From positions 1 through 16,339 of the forward strand of contig CAIUEQ010000207.1 of assembly GCA_903898215.1 (NCBI GenBank): a stretch of DNA of 16,339 nucleotides, read 5' to 3'. The DNA is from an uncultured Bacteroidota bacterium (GTDB lineage Bacteria; Bacteroidota; Bacteroidia; UKL13-3). The notes under the pieces are model-generated. The model searched no databases. It had not been told where the DNA came from and saw only the letters and a list, made by a program, of their open reading frames with translations. Shown here piece by piece: positions 7,468 to 15,354 of this stretch. Position 1 is the first letter of the stretch. Every line of letters begins with the position of its first letter. Position numbers and translations under genes: made by a program.

Positions 7468-7524
7468 GAATATCGAACAATAGAACAATGAATGACGAAT
7501 AATGAAGTTCAAATTTCGATTTTG
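7468..7524 (+). repeat. Heptamer-periodic GAANNNN array upstream of the gld operon
   Basis: Units GAATATC, GAACAAT, then one extra base, GAACAAT, GAATGAC, GAATAAT, GAAGTTC, AAATTTC and GATTTTG follow one another with a period of seven. It lies between the start of gldA and the stop of the barrel gene at 7556. No ORF covers it. It resembles the groS-groL arrays in period but not in sequence. Confidence 0.55.
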
Positions 7525-7555
7525 AAATTCTAATGATTGAAATTCAAGTCTAAAA

Positions 7556-8413
7556 CTATTTAGTATCTCTAGTCATAACTGAAGTGTTGGCCTTTCCAAA
7601 AACATAAATAATTCCAACCTGAAGTCCCATACTATCAAATGCTTGTTTATAACCAAGAATTTTAGATGGCTGATTTGGATCACTTGAATTTACTTTAGCA
7701 TAGCTATCCACATAAACAAAATTTCTTTGTGATGAATTTAAGAAACCTAATTGATCTACTCCATTATAAACATCTTTGGTAACATTTCCTTTGTCTGATA
7801 AATAGGCTTGATAGCGTAATGTCCATTCGGCAAATATTTTTAAATGGTGCTTGAGATTTTTTTCAATGCCAATGGAATGGAAGAAACCCCAAGAGTACCC
7901 TGTATTGATATTTGCATATTCAGTAGTAAGATTTTGTGAACCAATTCGTGTTTCATTTTCTTCTTCAGTTATTGATGTAATACCGAACAAGAAACCTGTT
8001 CTCATATATAATTTGCAAGGTTTGTATGGAAGTGAAAATTTTATTGCAGGATAAAAATTGATTTGCGCTAATTTGGTTTTGTATTCAAATTTATCATTCT
8101 GATTCAAATCAGTATAAGTGTCCTTACTTGAATATTCATTTCCTGAAAGATAATGCATACCCGCTTCGAACGAAATGTTTTCGTTAAGTTGATATCCAAG
8201 AAATCCTCCTACAGAAAATCCGGATGTGTAACTCCCTGTGAGCGAATTTGCCGAATTAGTGCTGGTAGTTGGAAATGCATAAGGTGTATAATTTCCGTGA
8301 GGATGTTGAGGAATTATAGGAATCATCAATGCTCCATCTGCTCCGGCATAAAACTTTTGTGCATATGAAAAATGAATTAAAAACATGAAAGATAAGATTG
8401 ATAAAATTTTCAT
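7556..8413 (-). CDS. Outer-membrane beta-barrel protein, function unknown
   Basis: A 285-residue protein with a clear signal peptide (about residues 1-18, MKILSILSFMFLIHFSYA, then Gln). The mature part alternates short amphipathic strands and polar loops, for example GFSVGGFLGYQLNENISFEAG, INFYPAIKFSLPY and LYMRTGFLFGI, ending with the strand SMGLQVGIIYVFGKA and a short polar tail. This is the pattern of eight- to ten-stranded outer-membrane barrels of Bacteroidota. I cannot assign a substrate or a named family. It is divergent from the DUF4369 gene, with 166 bp between them; the two may share a control region, but I see no convincing -7 box on either side. The ATG at 8413 is the only start that keeps the signal peptide. 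Confidence 0.75.
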   Translation of the reverse strand: MKILSILSFMFLIHFSYAQKFYAGADGALMIPIIPQHPHGNYTPYAFPTTSTNSANSLTGSYTSGFSVGGFLGYQLNENISFEAGMHYLSGNEYSSKDTYTDLNQNDKFEYKTKLAQINFYPAIKFSLPYKPCKLYMRTGFLFGITSITEEENETRIGSQNLTTEYANINTGYSWGFFHSIGIEKNLKHHLKIFAEWTLRYQAYLSDKGNVTKDVYNGVDQLGFLNSSQRNFVYVDSYAKVNSSDPNQPSKILGYKQAFDSMGLQVGIIYVFGKANTSVMTRDTK

Positions 8414-8579
8414 TGTTGATTTTTTAATTGAAAAGCAAAATATTTAAAGATCTAAAAATTGAAATTCTATTCACGTCAACATTAATTCATAATTACGATT
8501 TTTTAGAAATTGATTTTTAAGAAGGCAACGTTAAATGAATTTAAATTAATAATTTAGCGAGATATTTTAAAGCTAAAAA

Positions 8580-9848
8580 ATGTTAAAACGGATTTTCTTC
8601 TTTTCATTTCTGATTTCTTTCATCCATTCCTCTGATGCGCAAAATTTCTTAAAAAGATTTTATATCAAAGGAACCCTAAGCGATATAAAAACAGAGAAGT
8701 TATATGCATTTGAAGAAAGTATAAATGGCAAAGTATTGTTGGATTCTGTGAGCATTTCAAACGGAAAACAATTTGAGTTGATGGTAAAAACCAGAAACTA
8801 TCCGGGATTTATTTATCTAAGTTCCACTACAGAAATATTTCAGGAACCTCTGATATTTTTCATCTCCGAAAATTGCGATACGATTAAATTCAACTCAAGA
8901 GGAACAGCATTTATCGATAGTATTTCATTTATCAATTCGGATAATACTTTACTCTATCGACACCTGAAATTAGAAAAGAAATACGCAAACAAAACTGACA
9001 AAGAATCATTAAAAAAATATGCAAAAGAGCTATCAAGCTTAAAAACAGGAAACGAAAAACATCCATCGTCAAAATTCTTGTATACCTATTTTTTATTAAA
9101 ACATGATTTAAAAAACCCGAACCGTGCAGTTGCAAAAGAAAGTTTAATCAAGATCAATCAACAAATTGAACTGCTAAATTCTGATATTTTAGAAATTGTT
9201 TTCGCAAATTATATTCAAACATTTGAGAACAAAAATTCACATCAAACAGAAATGGAGATCACCTTGCAAGACTCATTTTTGAATTTGATGAAAAGTCATT
9301 TGTTCAAGCAAACATTGGTTGTAAAATTCGGCACCATTTTCATCTCCTATTTGCAACAAAAAAAATATTATACCGCTTTAGGAAATTATTTATCAAACGC
9401 ACCTTACATTCCTGCTGAATATGAAGCTGTAGTTTACCCTAAACTGATTGCCGGAGAAAACATCCCATCTATTAAAGGTTTGTCGTTGCAAGGAAATTCG
9501 GTTGATATCAATGCAGTTAAGTCTGAATATAAAATCATTTTTATTTGGTCGCCTGATTGCGAACATTGCATGAAAAGTATGCCTGAAATGAACTTGATTT
9601 ATGAAGAACGAAAACAAAGCAATATTCAATTTTATGGGTTTTCGATATTGAAATTAGATTCATCAACTCGACAAATTTTAAAATGGGAAAATTCGGCAAA
9701 TATTTTACTTGGTTGGGAAAATGTATTTCTCCAAAAATATGCGATCAACTACACTCCTATTATTTTGTTGCTTGATAAAAACAATAATATCATCGCCAAT
9801 TTGGAAGATGGTTTAAAATTAAGAATCGCATTGTTGAAATTGAAATGA
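8580..9848 (+). CDS. Secreted DUF4369 and thioredoxin-fold (TlpA-like) protein
   Basis: A 422-residue exported protein. The signal peptide is about residues 1-20 (MLKRIFFFSFLISFIHSSDA). The next 100 residues, with FYIKGTLSDIKTEKLYAF and an Ile-Lys-Phe-rich strand region, look like DUF4369, a domain often fused to thioredoxin-like reductases in Bacteroidota. The middle is helical and charged. The C-terminal third is a TlpA/AhpC-type thioredoxin fold: IIFIWSPDCEHCMKSMPEM with Cys327-x-x-Cys330, and the cis-proline loop Thr392-Pro393. It likely handles disulfides in the periplasm; the partner is unknown. The CEHC active site differs from the classical CGPC and CPPC. The reading frame is intact. 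It stands alone on the + strand and is divergent from the barrel gene. Confidence 0.85.
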   Translation: MLKRIFFFSFLISFIHSSDAQNFLKRFYIKGTLSDIKTEKLYAFEESINGKVLLDSVSISNGKQFELMVKTRNYPGFIYLSSTTEIFQEPLIFFISENCDTIKFNSRGTAFIDSISFINSDNTLLYRHLKLEKKYANKTDKESLKKYAKELSSLKTGNEKHPSSKFLYTYFLLKHDLKNPNRAVAKESLIKINQQIELLNSDILEIVFANYIQTFENKNSHQTEMEITLQDSFLNLMKSHLFKQTLVVKFGTIFISYLQQKKYYTALGNYLSNAPYIPAEYEAVVYPKLIAGENIPSIKGLSLQGNSVDINAVKSEYKIIFIWSPDCEHCMKSMPEMNLIYEERKQSNIQFYGFSILKLDSSTRQILKWENSANILLGWENVFLQKYAINYTPIILLLDKNNNIIANLEDGLKLRIALLKLK

Positions 9849-9858
9849 TTTTGATTTA

Positions 9859-9882
9859 CCACAGAGGCACAGAGAAACAGAG
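9859..9882 (+). repeat. CACAGAG-type intergenic repeat, second copy
   Basis: CACAGAG at 9860-9866 and 9869-9875, then AACAGAG at 9876-9882, just after the stop of the DUF4369 gene. The nine-base spacing of the first two matches 2775-2790. Confidence 0.5.
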
Positions 9883-9922
9883 TAAAAAGGAGTCAAAAAC
9901 AAAAATAGTTAACCAATGAAAA

Positions 9923-10092
9923 GTCTCGTAGAGACGAAAGTTTGGTATTTTGGTCGAAATAATTGAAGCCAAAAAACAAAAAAATAGCACCCAAAAAAAA
10001 AGTCTCGTAGAGACGATAGTTTGGTAGTAGAGACGACAGTTTGGTAGAAAAACATAGCAATAGTAGCAAAAGTGCCGTAGGCACGACATTTA
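9923..10092 (+). repeat. Left REP-like hairpin units (three full, one truncated)
   Basis: Full 13-base hairpins with 5-bp stems and a GTA loop lie at 9923-9935 and 10002-10014 (stem GTCTC/GAGAC) and at 10072-10084 (stem GTGCC/GGCAC). Each is followed by a tail beginning GA (A, T or C at the next base), and the first two by AGTTTGGTA. A truncated unit at 10027-10050 keeps only the loop, right half-stem and tail (GACAGTTTGGTAGAAA). The last unit runs up to the transposase stop codon. Confidence 0.75.
9993..10014 (-). terminator. Possible intrinsic terminator formed by a REP hairpin
   Basis: On the minus strand the hairpin GTCTC-TAC-GAGAC is followed by nine Ts (10001-9993). It would stop transcripts leaving the transposase gene leftward. 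The stem is only 5 bp, so strength is uncertain. Confidence 0.4.
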
Positions 10093-10554
10093 TTATTCGA
10101 AAAATTCAAATAAATAATTGTCATCATATTCAACTTCAAAATTATCAAGTATACCTAAATATTCTTCTTTAAACGATTTTGATTGGTGATGACTCTCTTG
10201 ATTAATAATGTAATTGATAACATTGTTTCGTTGGCTTTTGGAATAAGAAAATGCCCCATATCCGACCTGCCATTGAAATTTATCATTTATAAATTTCTTC
10301 TCATTAATCCATTTTGAACTATTTGCTTTTACAACTCTTATTAAATCTGCAATTGAAATATTAGGGTTTAGTCCAAAGAAAATATGTATGTGGTCTTTCC
10401 ATCCGCCAACTGCCAAACTTTTACATCCTTCATTATTTATGATACCGGAAATATATTCATGTAATTGGTCTCTCCAATCTTTGCTAATAAATGCGGTTCT
10501 GTTTTTAACAGTAAAAACTACGTGAATTGAAATTTGAGTATATGTATTTGCCAT
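10093..10554 (-). CDS. REP-associated tyrosine transposase (RAYT), IS200/IS605 TnpA-like
   Basis: A 153-residue protein, the length of single-domain Y1 transposases. It opens with the TYTQISIHVVFTVKNRTAFI strand of the IS200 family. The metal-binding HUH motif is His55-Ile-His57 in WKDHIHIFF. The likely nucleophile is Tyr115 in the helix VINYIINQESHH, with Gln119 four residues on, as in IS608 TnpA. Such enzymes cut and rejoin single-stranded DNA at hairpins. There is no tnpB nearby. The gene is flanked by inverted small hairpins rather than IS200-type ends, which points to a domesticated or semi-domesticated RAYT acting on REPs. The frame is intact and all key residues are present, so it may be active. 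The start ATG at 10554 follows a right-side hairpin by about 20 bp. Confidence 0.88.
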   Translation of the reverse strand: MANTYTQISIHVVFTVKNRTAFISKDWRDQLHEYISGIINNEGCKSLAVGGWKDHIHIFFGLNPNISIADLIRVVKANSSKWINEKKFINDKFQWQVGYGAFSYSKSQRNNVINYIINQESHHQSKSFKEEYLGILDNFEVEYDDNYLFEFFE

Positions 10555-10570
10555 GGCTATTGTTTTTTAA

Positions 10571-10636
10571 TGTCGCACATATGGTGCTTTTATTTTTTCA
10601 TAATTTTATTCTACCATAATGTCGCATCTATGATGC
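10571..10636 (-). repeat. Right REP-like hairpin units (two)
   Basis: Read on the minus strand, 10636-10624 is GCATC-ATA-GATGC followed by GACATTATGGTAGAA, and 10587-10575 is GCAC-CATAT-GTGC followed by GACATTAAAAAAC. The GACA tail start is shared with the left units, while stem sequences differ but still pair. A further half unit (AAGCACCAACAAGC) precedes them at about 10650-10637. Confidence 0.7.
10575..10598 (+). terminator. Possible intrinsic terminator formed by a right REP hairpin
   Basis: On the + strand the hairpin GCAC-ATATG-GTGC is followed by TTTTATTTTTT. It would stop rightward transcription before it enters the T9SS cargo gene in antisense. The 4-bp stem is weak. Confidence 0.3.
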
Positions 10637-10654
10637 TTGTTGGTGCTTGCGATT

Positions 10655-13060
10655 TTATTCAATCAACAGCTTGCTGAAATACAAATTATTTGGTGTGGAG
10701 ATTCTGATGAAATAGGTTCCTTTACTTAAATTCAATTCTCGAACATCAAGATGAATTTTGCCGTCAGGAAGTATTTGTGGAGTTTGATTATCGAAAACTT
10801 TCCTTCCTGTAATATCTGTAATTAAGAATTCTCTTACTTCAGCATCATGCTTATTCAACTCAATCGTAAAAATCTGAGAAGCCGGATTAGGATATATGTT
10901 CAAACAATTGATGTTATATTGAATTTCATCAATTCCTGTATTTAAAACTGAAAATGCATTTGTCTTTGTTAAGGTAGTTCCGCTTAACGAATCAAAAACA
11001 TTGATATCATAAATTCCTAAAACAGCACTTGTTGAATCGAGCGTAATATTTAACTTAATCACACTATCATTTTGTATCGTTTTAGTGTTTATTTTTATTA
11101 ACGTAGTGGAAGTTCCTGACTTCATAAAACTAACACTGATTGTTGTACTCGATTGAAGAAATGAAGTGTTTTGTCCTGTGATCAACACATCTAATGTTGT
11201 GCCTTTTTTTGCAGTAGGTGGAGTAACAGAAACTATTACCGGAATTGCTGGACTTACTACAAAATTTGTTTTCAATATTCCATCAAACTGACTAGTATAT
11301 GTGAGCAAATAATTTCCTAAAGGTGCGGCAGAAATAATTGAAACATTTAATTTAATGATTGAATCGCTTAAGGCATTTACGGAATTGATTACAATATTAT
11401 TGCCTGAAGAAGTTGGTAAAGAAAACACAAAATTTGTTGCTGACGCTTGTGTAAAATTCGTTCCTGATCCTGTTAATAAAACATCGAGCGTTCTATTACT
11501 TGGGGAAGTATTTGGAGTAACAGTATTAATTAACGGAACAGCAACACCAATATCATTTGAAAAAATAATTTCATTATCAGTGGCATTAAATGTTCGAAGT
11601 TGATATATGCCTCCGGGTGCGTATTTGCTAACAGAAATAAAAGCAGTTAAACTAGTTGCTCCTATCGCTTTTGTTGAATCAACAGTGATAAAACTTGTTG
11701 GTGATCCTTGTCTGAAAAAATACACGTTGGTTCCTGTTGCCTGATTAAAATGAGTATTTGTTCCTGAAATTGTTAATGCCAATTTTGTTCCTCTATTAAG
11801 CATCGCAGGTGTTACCGAATTGATAACTGGACCGGTTACAGTAAAACTTGAATTCAATGATTGACTTCCGTCTAAAGATGTAGATACCCTTAAATCATAT
11901 AGCCCAACAATTGCATTTGATTGCACAGTAATGTTTGCTGTTAAATTATTTGAAGAGTTCACATTTATACTATTGATGATAATAGCCGTTGATGTACCTG
12001 ATTTAAAAAAACCGATAGTTGTACTTCCTTGTTGAAATGTTGTTCCACTTCCGGTTATTGTAACATTTAAGGTTTGAGAACGAAGTGCTGAACTTGGAGT
12101 AATTGCTGTTAATGTTCCGGGCTGAATGGTGACAGCATTGCCAAATATCAAAAAGCCATCAATCGAATCGGTAACGGATAAATTATAAGCAACCAACGGT
12201 GAGGTAATTGGTATGGTAACATTTGCAGTAATCACCAGATCAGAAACCGGAGTAAAATAGTTGACCACCAAATTTGACTGAGGAGTATTGTTATCGAAAA
12301 AATTCAATACCGATGAGCCCTGTAAAAAATGAGTATTTATTCCGGTAATGGTAACTGTAAGTGTATTTCCTCGTAGCGCATTTGCAGGAGAAACTGAATT
12401 GATGCTTGGAGTTGCAACAGTAAATCCATTTACGATCAATAATTGTCCATCTGAAATTGTACTTAAACTTACGAAGTATGCACCAAATGCTGCCGAAGGT
12501 GGAATAGTAATAGATGCAATCATTTGCGTTGCACTTGTTCGAGTAAGCGAATTTGTAATAAATGCACTCGAAGTTCCTTGTCCAAAAAATGTGATGGTAT
12601 TACTTCCCTGCAAAAAACTTGTATTAGTTCCGGTAATGGTGACATTTAAGGTTTGTCCTTTAGTGCCGATTGATGGAGAAATAGTAAATGATTTTGCACC
12701 TGCATTTGAAACATTAAATGACCCAATCAAAAACATTCCACCGTCAAGCGAATCATAAACATAAACATCGTATAAACCTGTTACGGCAGCAGATGAAATT
12801 GTAATATTTGCAGCTATCATATTTAAATTTGAAGCAGTAAAAGAATTTACAGTAATAACTGTTGTTGGAGAACCACTTTTGTAAAATGATACTGTTGACG
12901 ATGACTGTGTGAAAGTTGTATTCGCTCCTGTGATGGTAACAGTTAGGGTTTGCCCTTTAGGTGCATTGTTGGGTGTGATGCTTGTTAGCGTTTGTGCTCC
13001 AGCAAAAAAAATTGATAGAAAAAAAGTTGACAGTAGTAAAATATTTCTCATTGAATTCAT
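10655..13060 (-). CDS. Secreted multi-repeat (TIG/IPT-like) protein with T9SS type A sorting domain
   Basis: From the ATG at 13060 this is 801 residues; the signal peptide (MRNILLLSTFFLSIFFAGAQ, residues 4-23) shows that upstream codons are not part of it. Seven repeats of about 90-95 residues follow. Each opens like SITPNNAPKGQTLTVTITG, with a TxF-Q-(S/G)-(S/T) turn and a LYDVYVYDSLDG-like strand, as in TIG/IPT immunoglobulin-like folds. The last 82 residues (LNIYPNPASQIFTIEL to the end, with ITDITGRKVFDN and KGTYFIRIS) form a type A sorting domain, which directs export by the T9SS and attachment to the surface. Adhesion or surface-layer function is plausible but not shown. The repeats are similar at the DNA level, so repeat number may vary between strains. 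A -7-like box lies at 13079-13072. Confidence 0.88.
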   Translation of the reverse strand: MNSMRNILLLSTFFLSIFFAGAQTLTSITPNNAPKGQTLTVTITGANTTFTQSSSTVSFYKSGSPTTVITVNSFTASNLNMIAANITISSAAVTGLYDVYVYDSLDGGMFLIGSFNVSNAGAKSFTISPSIGTKGQTLNVTITGTNTSFLQGSNTITFFGQGTSSAFITNSLTRTSATQMIASITIPPSAAFGAYFVSLSTISDGQLLIVNGFTVATPSINSVSPANALRGNTLTVTITGINTHFLQGSSVLNFFDNNTPQSNLVVNYFTPVSDLVITANVTIPITSPLVAYNLSVTDSIDGFLIFGNAVTIQPGTLTAITPSSALRSQTLNVTITGSGTTFQQGSTTIGFFKSGTSTAIIINSINVNSSNNLTANITVQSNAIVGLYDLRVSTSLDGSQSLNSSFTVTGPVINSVTPAMLNRGTKLALTISGTNTHFNQATGTNVYFFRQGSPTSFITVDSTKAIGATSLTAFISVSKYAPGGIYQLRTFNATDNEIIFSNDIGVAVPLINTVTPNTSPSNRTLDVLLTGSGTNFTQASATNFVFSLPTSSGNNIVINSVNALSDSIIKLNVSIISAAPLGNYLLTYTSQFDGILKTNFVVSPAIPVIVSVTPPTAKKGTTLDVLITGQNTSFLQSSTTISVSFMKSGTSTTLIKINTKTIQNDSVIKLNITLDSTSAVLGIYDINVFDSLSGTTLTKTNAFSVLNTGIDEIQYNINCLNIYPNPASQIFTIELNKHDAEVREFLITDITGRKVFDNQTPQILPDGKIHLDVRELNLSKGTYFIRISTPNNLYFSKLLIE

Positions 13061-13071
13061 TTTATGATTCT

Positions 13072-13079
13072 CAAAAATA
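13072..13079 (-). promoter_or_regulatory. Possible -7 promoter element for the T9SS cargo gene
   Basis: The minus strand reads TATTTTTG, an exact TAnnTTTG match ending 11 bases before the ATG at 13060. The same eight bases lie before the gene at 15147. No -33 box at standard spacing. Confidence 0.4.
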
Positions 13080-13149
13080 GAAGAATAAATTTCAATTCTC
13101 CGTAAAGTTTTATACAAATAATTGAATGCGTATATAAAAGTTGTAATAA

Positions 13150-15147
13150 TTATTTTTTTACCTCTTTGATTACAAATTCGTCAAACATCATATTTTGCTT
13201 CTGGCATTCTTTCATTGTTTTTAAAATCAGTTCATCACTTGCCATACAATCTGTGATTCGTTTCCGCTCTTCAACTGAATACTTATTTTTTTGTAACATC
13301 AATTCCATTTTTTTTGCAAGAATGGCTTTCATAAAATCCTGCGATTGTGGATTCAATTCATCGTAATTAAATTTACTGATTGTTTGATAAGCCTCTTCAA
13401 ATTTTCCGGCATTATAATATGCACCACTAAGGTTTACTAAGCCTGCCGAAAACTTTGGAGATATTCGAAACATCTCTTCAAAATATTTTATCGCTTCATT
13501 GTGATTTCCTTCTTTTTCAAAACACGTTGCATAATTATTTAAAACATGAACCTGATAAGGATGAATTTGATAAGCCTCTTCAAAACTTTTTTTCGCTGAA
13601 GGAATATCTCCCAAAGTAAATTGCCCAACACCAATATACCATTTTATAGGAATCGAAAACGGATCCATATTATAAAAGGTATTAATGGCTTTATTTCCTT
13701 CACTAATCATTTTATTCCAATCTCCTCGCTGATGTGCTACAAGTAATTTATTGGAATGTTTCTCCCCATCAAATCTGTTAAATCCAAGCCATAAAGCAAA
13801 GGTGGCAGTAACTGCTAGAAGTATCAGAAAATATTTTACATCATATTTTTTCAGAGAATTTTCAAAGGTATTAATATATTGTGATGTGATGAAAGCAAGC
13901 ATCAATCCAAGCAAAATTTGATGCTCCATTCTCTCTAATGGAAAATCAATTAATGCGATAAAAACATATCCTAAAATTGTAAAAAGAAATAGTAAATAAA
14001 TTATTTTCTGATTGAGCTCTGATGAATGACGAATCAATTTAAAAAGGTAAAAAATTGATAAAATAAAAATGCTGCAATAAATGATAAAACCTAAAATACC
14101 TGTTTCTGAAAATACCCATAAAAAATCGTTATGCGGGCGTTGAAAATTTGTGAGTCCTTCGCTGATAGAAAAATTAACATCATAAAAACGTGTGAGTCCA
14201 TAATTAGGAAAATGAATTTGCCAGTTACCTGCACCAACTCCTGTTAAAGGAAATTCTTTGATCATCTCCAGGGTATTGTGCCAAATATTTACACGCTCAC
14301 GCATAGATTCAGTTTTTGTGAGAAGTGAAAATTTATCACTGTATTTAACTGCAACAAATAAGAAGCCTAATAAAACAACGATAGCCCCAAAACCTATCAT
14401 CCTAATATATTTCCTTTCCTTTTGTCCTCTGAATAAAAACAAACTTAGAAATGATGTTATTAAAAATGATAACCCCATACCGGCAATTACTGCTCGAGTT
14501 TGTAACATAAAAATTAATAGCACTGCGAAAAATATATTTATTGAAGCTGCAATTTTCCATGATTTATTTAGCGATAAAAATGCTGCACATAAAAACGGAA
14601 TGCACATAAATATTGCAGATGAAAGCAAATTTTTATGACCAAATGTTGAAGTAATCAAATACATATTCGACTCTTTAAACACGCTCACTCCGGTGCTTCT
14701 TAATTTGAACACTTCAAGAATTGTAGAGACAACAATAAAACAAGAAAAGACGATCAATGCTTTTAATATGGTTTCAAACTTAATCTTACCGGAAACAAAT
14801 AAATAAGTAGTTAAAATAAAGAAAGAGGAGAATAATAAAATTTTAGAAATGGTATAATACGACTCAAGAATATTTATGCTTTGAAAAATTGAAACACAAT
14901 AAAGAATAGGTAATAAACAATAGGCAATGATCAGTTTATTTGAAAATTGAAAACCATCCTTTTGCTTTTGAAAAAACAAAAACAGCATAGTTAAAAGCAA
15001 AAAAATACTCAATAAAATTTGTCGTGGTATCAATACAGGATCTACAATTGTTTTAACATATATAAACGGAAGTATCAATATCAGCAGGATATATAAACCC
15101 TCAAACTTATTAAGTGAATTTCCTTTCAATGATTTTTTTTCTTTCAT
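13150..15147 (-). CDS. O-antigen ligase/polymerase (Wzy/WaaL-like) family protein with C-terminal TPR domain
   Basis: A 665-residue inner-membrane protein. The first two thirds hold about ten to twelve hydrophobic helices. A large loop has the Wzy_C-type pattern: MIKEFPLTGVGAGNWQIHFP, then RPHNDFLWVFSETGILG (about residues 337-353), where the conserved His and acidic residue are typical of O-antigen ligases and polymerases. From about residue 470 the protein is soluble, with tetratricopeptide repeats (SAKKSFEEAYQIHPYQVHVL, NEAIKYFEEMFRISPKFSAG). It should act on lipid-linked glycans at the periplasmic face: lipopolysaccharide ligation, glycan polymerisation, or protein O-glycosylation. No glycosyltransferase genes are adjacent, so the substrate is open. 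A TATTTTTG -7 box lies at 15171-15164. Confidence 0.85.
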   Translation of the reverse strand: MKEKKSLKGNSLNKFEGLYILLILILPFIYVKTIVDPVLIPRQILLSIFLLLTMLFLFFQKQKDGFQFSNKLIIAYCLLPILYCVSIFQSINILESYYTISKILLFSSFFILTTYLFVSGKIKFETILKALIVFSCFIVVSTILEVFKLRSTGVSVFKESNMYLITSTFGHKNLLSSAIFMCIPFLCAAFLSLNKSWKIAASINIFFAVLLIFMLQTRAVIAGMGLSFLITSFLSLFLFRGQKERKYIRMIGFGAIVVLLGFLFVAVKYSDKFSLLTKTESMRERVNIWHNTLEMIKEFPLTGVGAGNWQIHFPNYGLTRFYDVNFSISEGLTNFQRPHNDFLWVFSETGILGFIIYCSIFILSIFYLFKLIRHSSELNQKIIYLLFLFTILGYVFIALIDFPLERMEHQILLGLMLAFITSQYINTFENSLKKYDVKYFLILLAVTATFALWLGFNRFDGEKHSNKLLVAHQRGDWNKMISEGNKAINTFYNMDPFSIPIKWYIGVGQFTLGDIPSAKKSFEEAYQIHPYQVHVLNNYATCFEKEGNHNEAIKYFEEMFRISPKFSAGLVNLSGAYYNAGKFEEAYQTISKFNYDELNPQSQDFMKAILAKKMELMLQKNKYSVEERKRITDCMASDELILKTMKECQKQNMMFDEFVIKEVKK

Positions 15148-15163
15148 CCGAATTCAAATCTAT

Positions 15164-15171
15164 CAAAAATA
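15164..15171 (-). promoter_or_regulatory. Possible -7 promoter element for the O-antigen ligase-like gene
   Basis: Minus-strand TATTTTTG, exact to TAnnTTTG, ending 16 bases before the ATG at 15147. No -33 element is evident. Confidence 0.4.
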
Positions 15172-15345
15172 AAATTTAGAATGTGGTTCTATTTCTAAAT
15201 CTGAACGAAATAAACATACCAATTTCATCAACATCTCAATTTTTAAAAAACGAAAAAACATCTTACATAAATCCACTCTAGTTGTACCAATATAGGGCTG
15301 TCCGAAAGATGATAAATAATTAATACAAACGTTGACAAAAATTAT

Positions 15346-15354
15346 TTATCCACA
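15346..15354 (+). promoter_or_regulatory. Perfect-consensus DnaA box upstream of mraZ
   Basis: TTATCCACA is identical to the high-affinity E. coli DnaA box. It directly abuts the first MraZ box and lies 67 bases before the mraZ start. A single nine-mer can occur by chance, and no other box is seen nearby, so an origin is unlikely; a regulatory role is possible. Confidence 0.5.

Larger units (their letters stand above)
9923..10636 (-). mobile_element. RAYT locus (REPtron): IS200-like transposase flanked by inverted hairpin repeats
   Basis: A single-gene Y1/HUH transposase lies between hairpin units in + orientation on the left (9923-10092) and in - orientation on the right (10571-10636). This is the arrangement of REP-associated tyrosine transposases and their REP palindromes. 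The locus sits between two unrelated genes, and I cannot define a target duplication, as expected for this family. The outer borders are approximate. Confidence 0.65.

Noticed and set aside
9923..10084. Small CRISPR array
   Set aside because: The repeated units are 13-base hairpins with tails, spacing is irregular and no cas genes are present; the RAYT explanation fits better.
9856..10148. Short minus-strand open frames over the REP array
   Set aside because: They translate hairpin repeats and overlap the end of the transposase in other frames; no protein family features.
12348..12758. 136-codon open frame on the + strand
   Set aside because: It is antisense to the TIG-repeat protein, whose signal peptide, repeats and sorting domain are clear; the frame arises from biased repeat composition.
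15332..15337. TTGACA as a sigma-70 -35 box for mraZ
   Set aside because: No TATAAT-like box at 16-18 bp, and Bacteroidota primary sigma factors use a different promoter consensus.
15346..15354. Chromosome replication origin
   Set aside because: Only one DnaA box, with no dnaA or dnaN neighbour and no box cluster.
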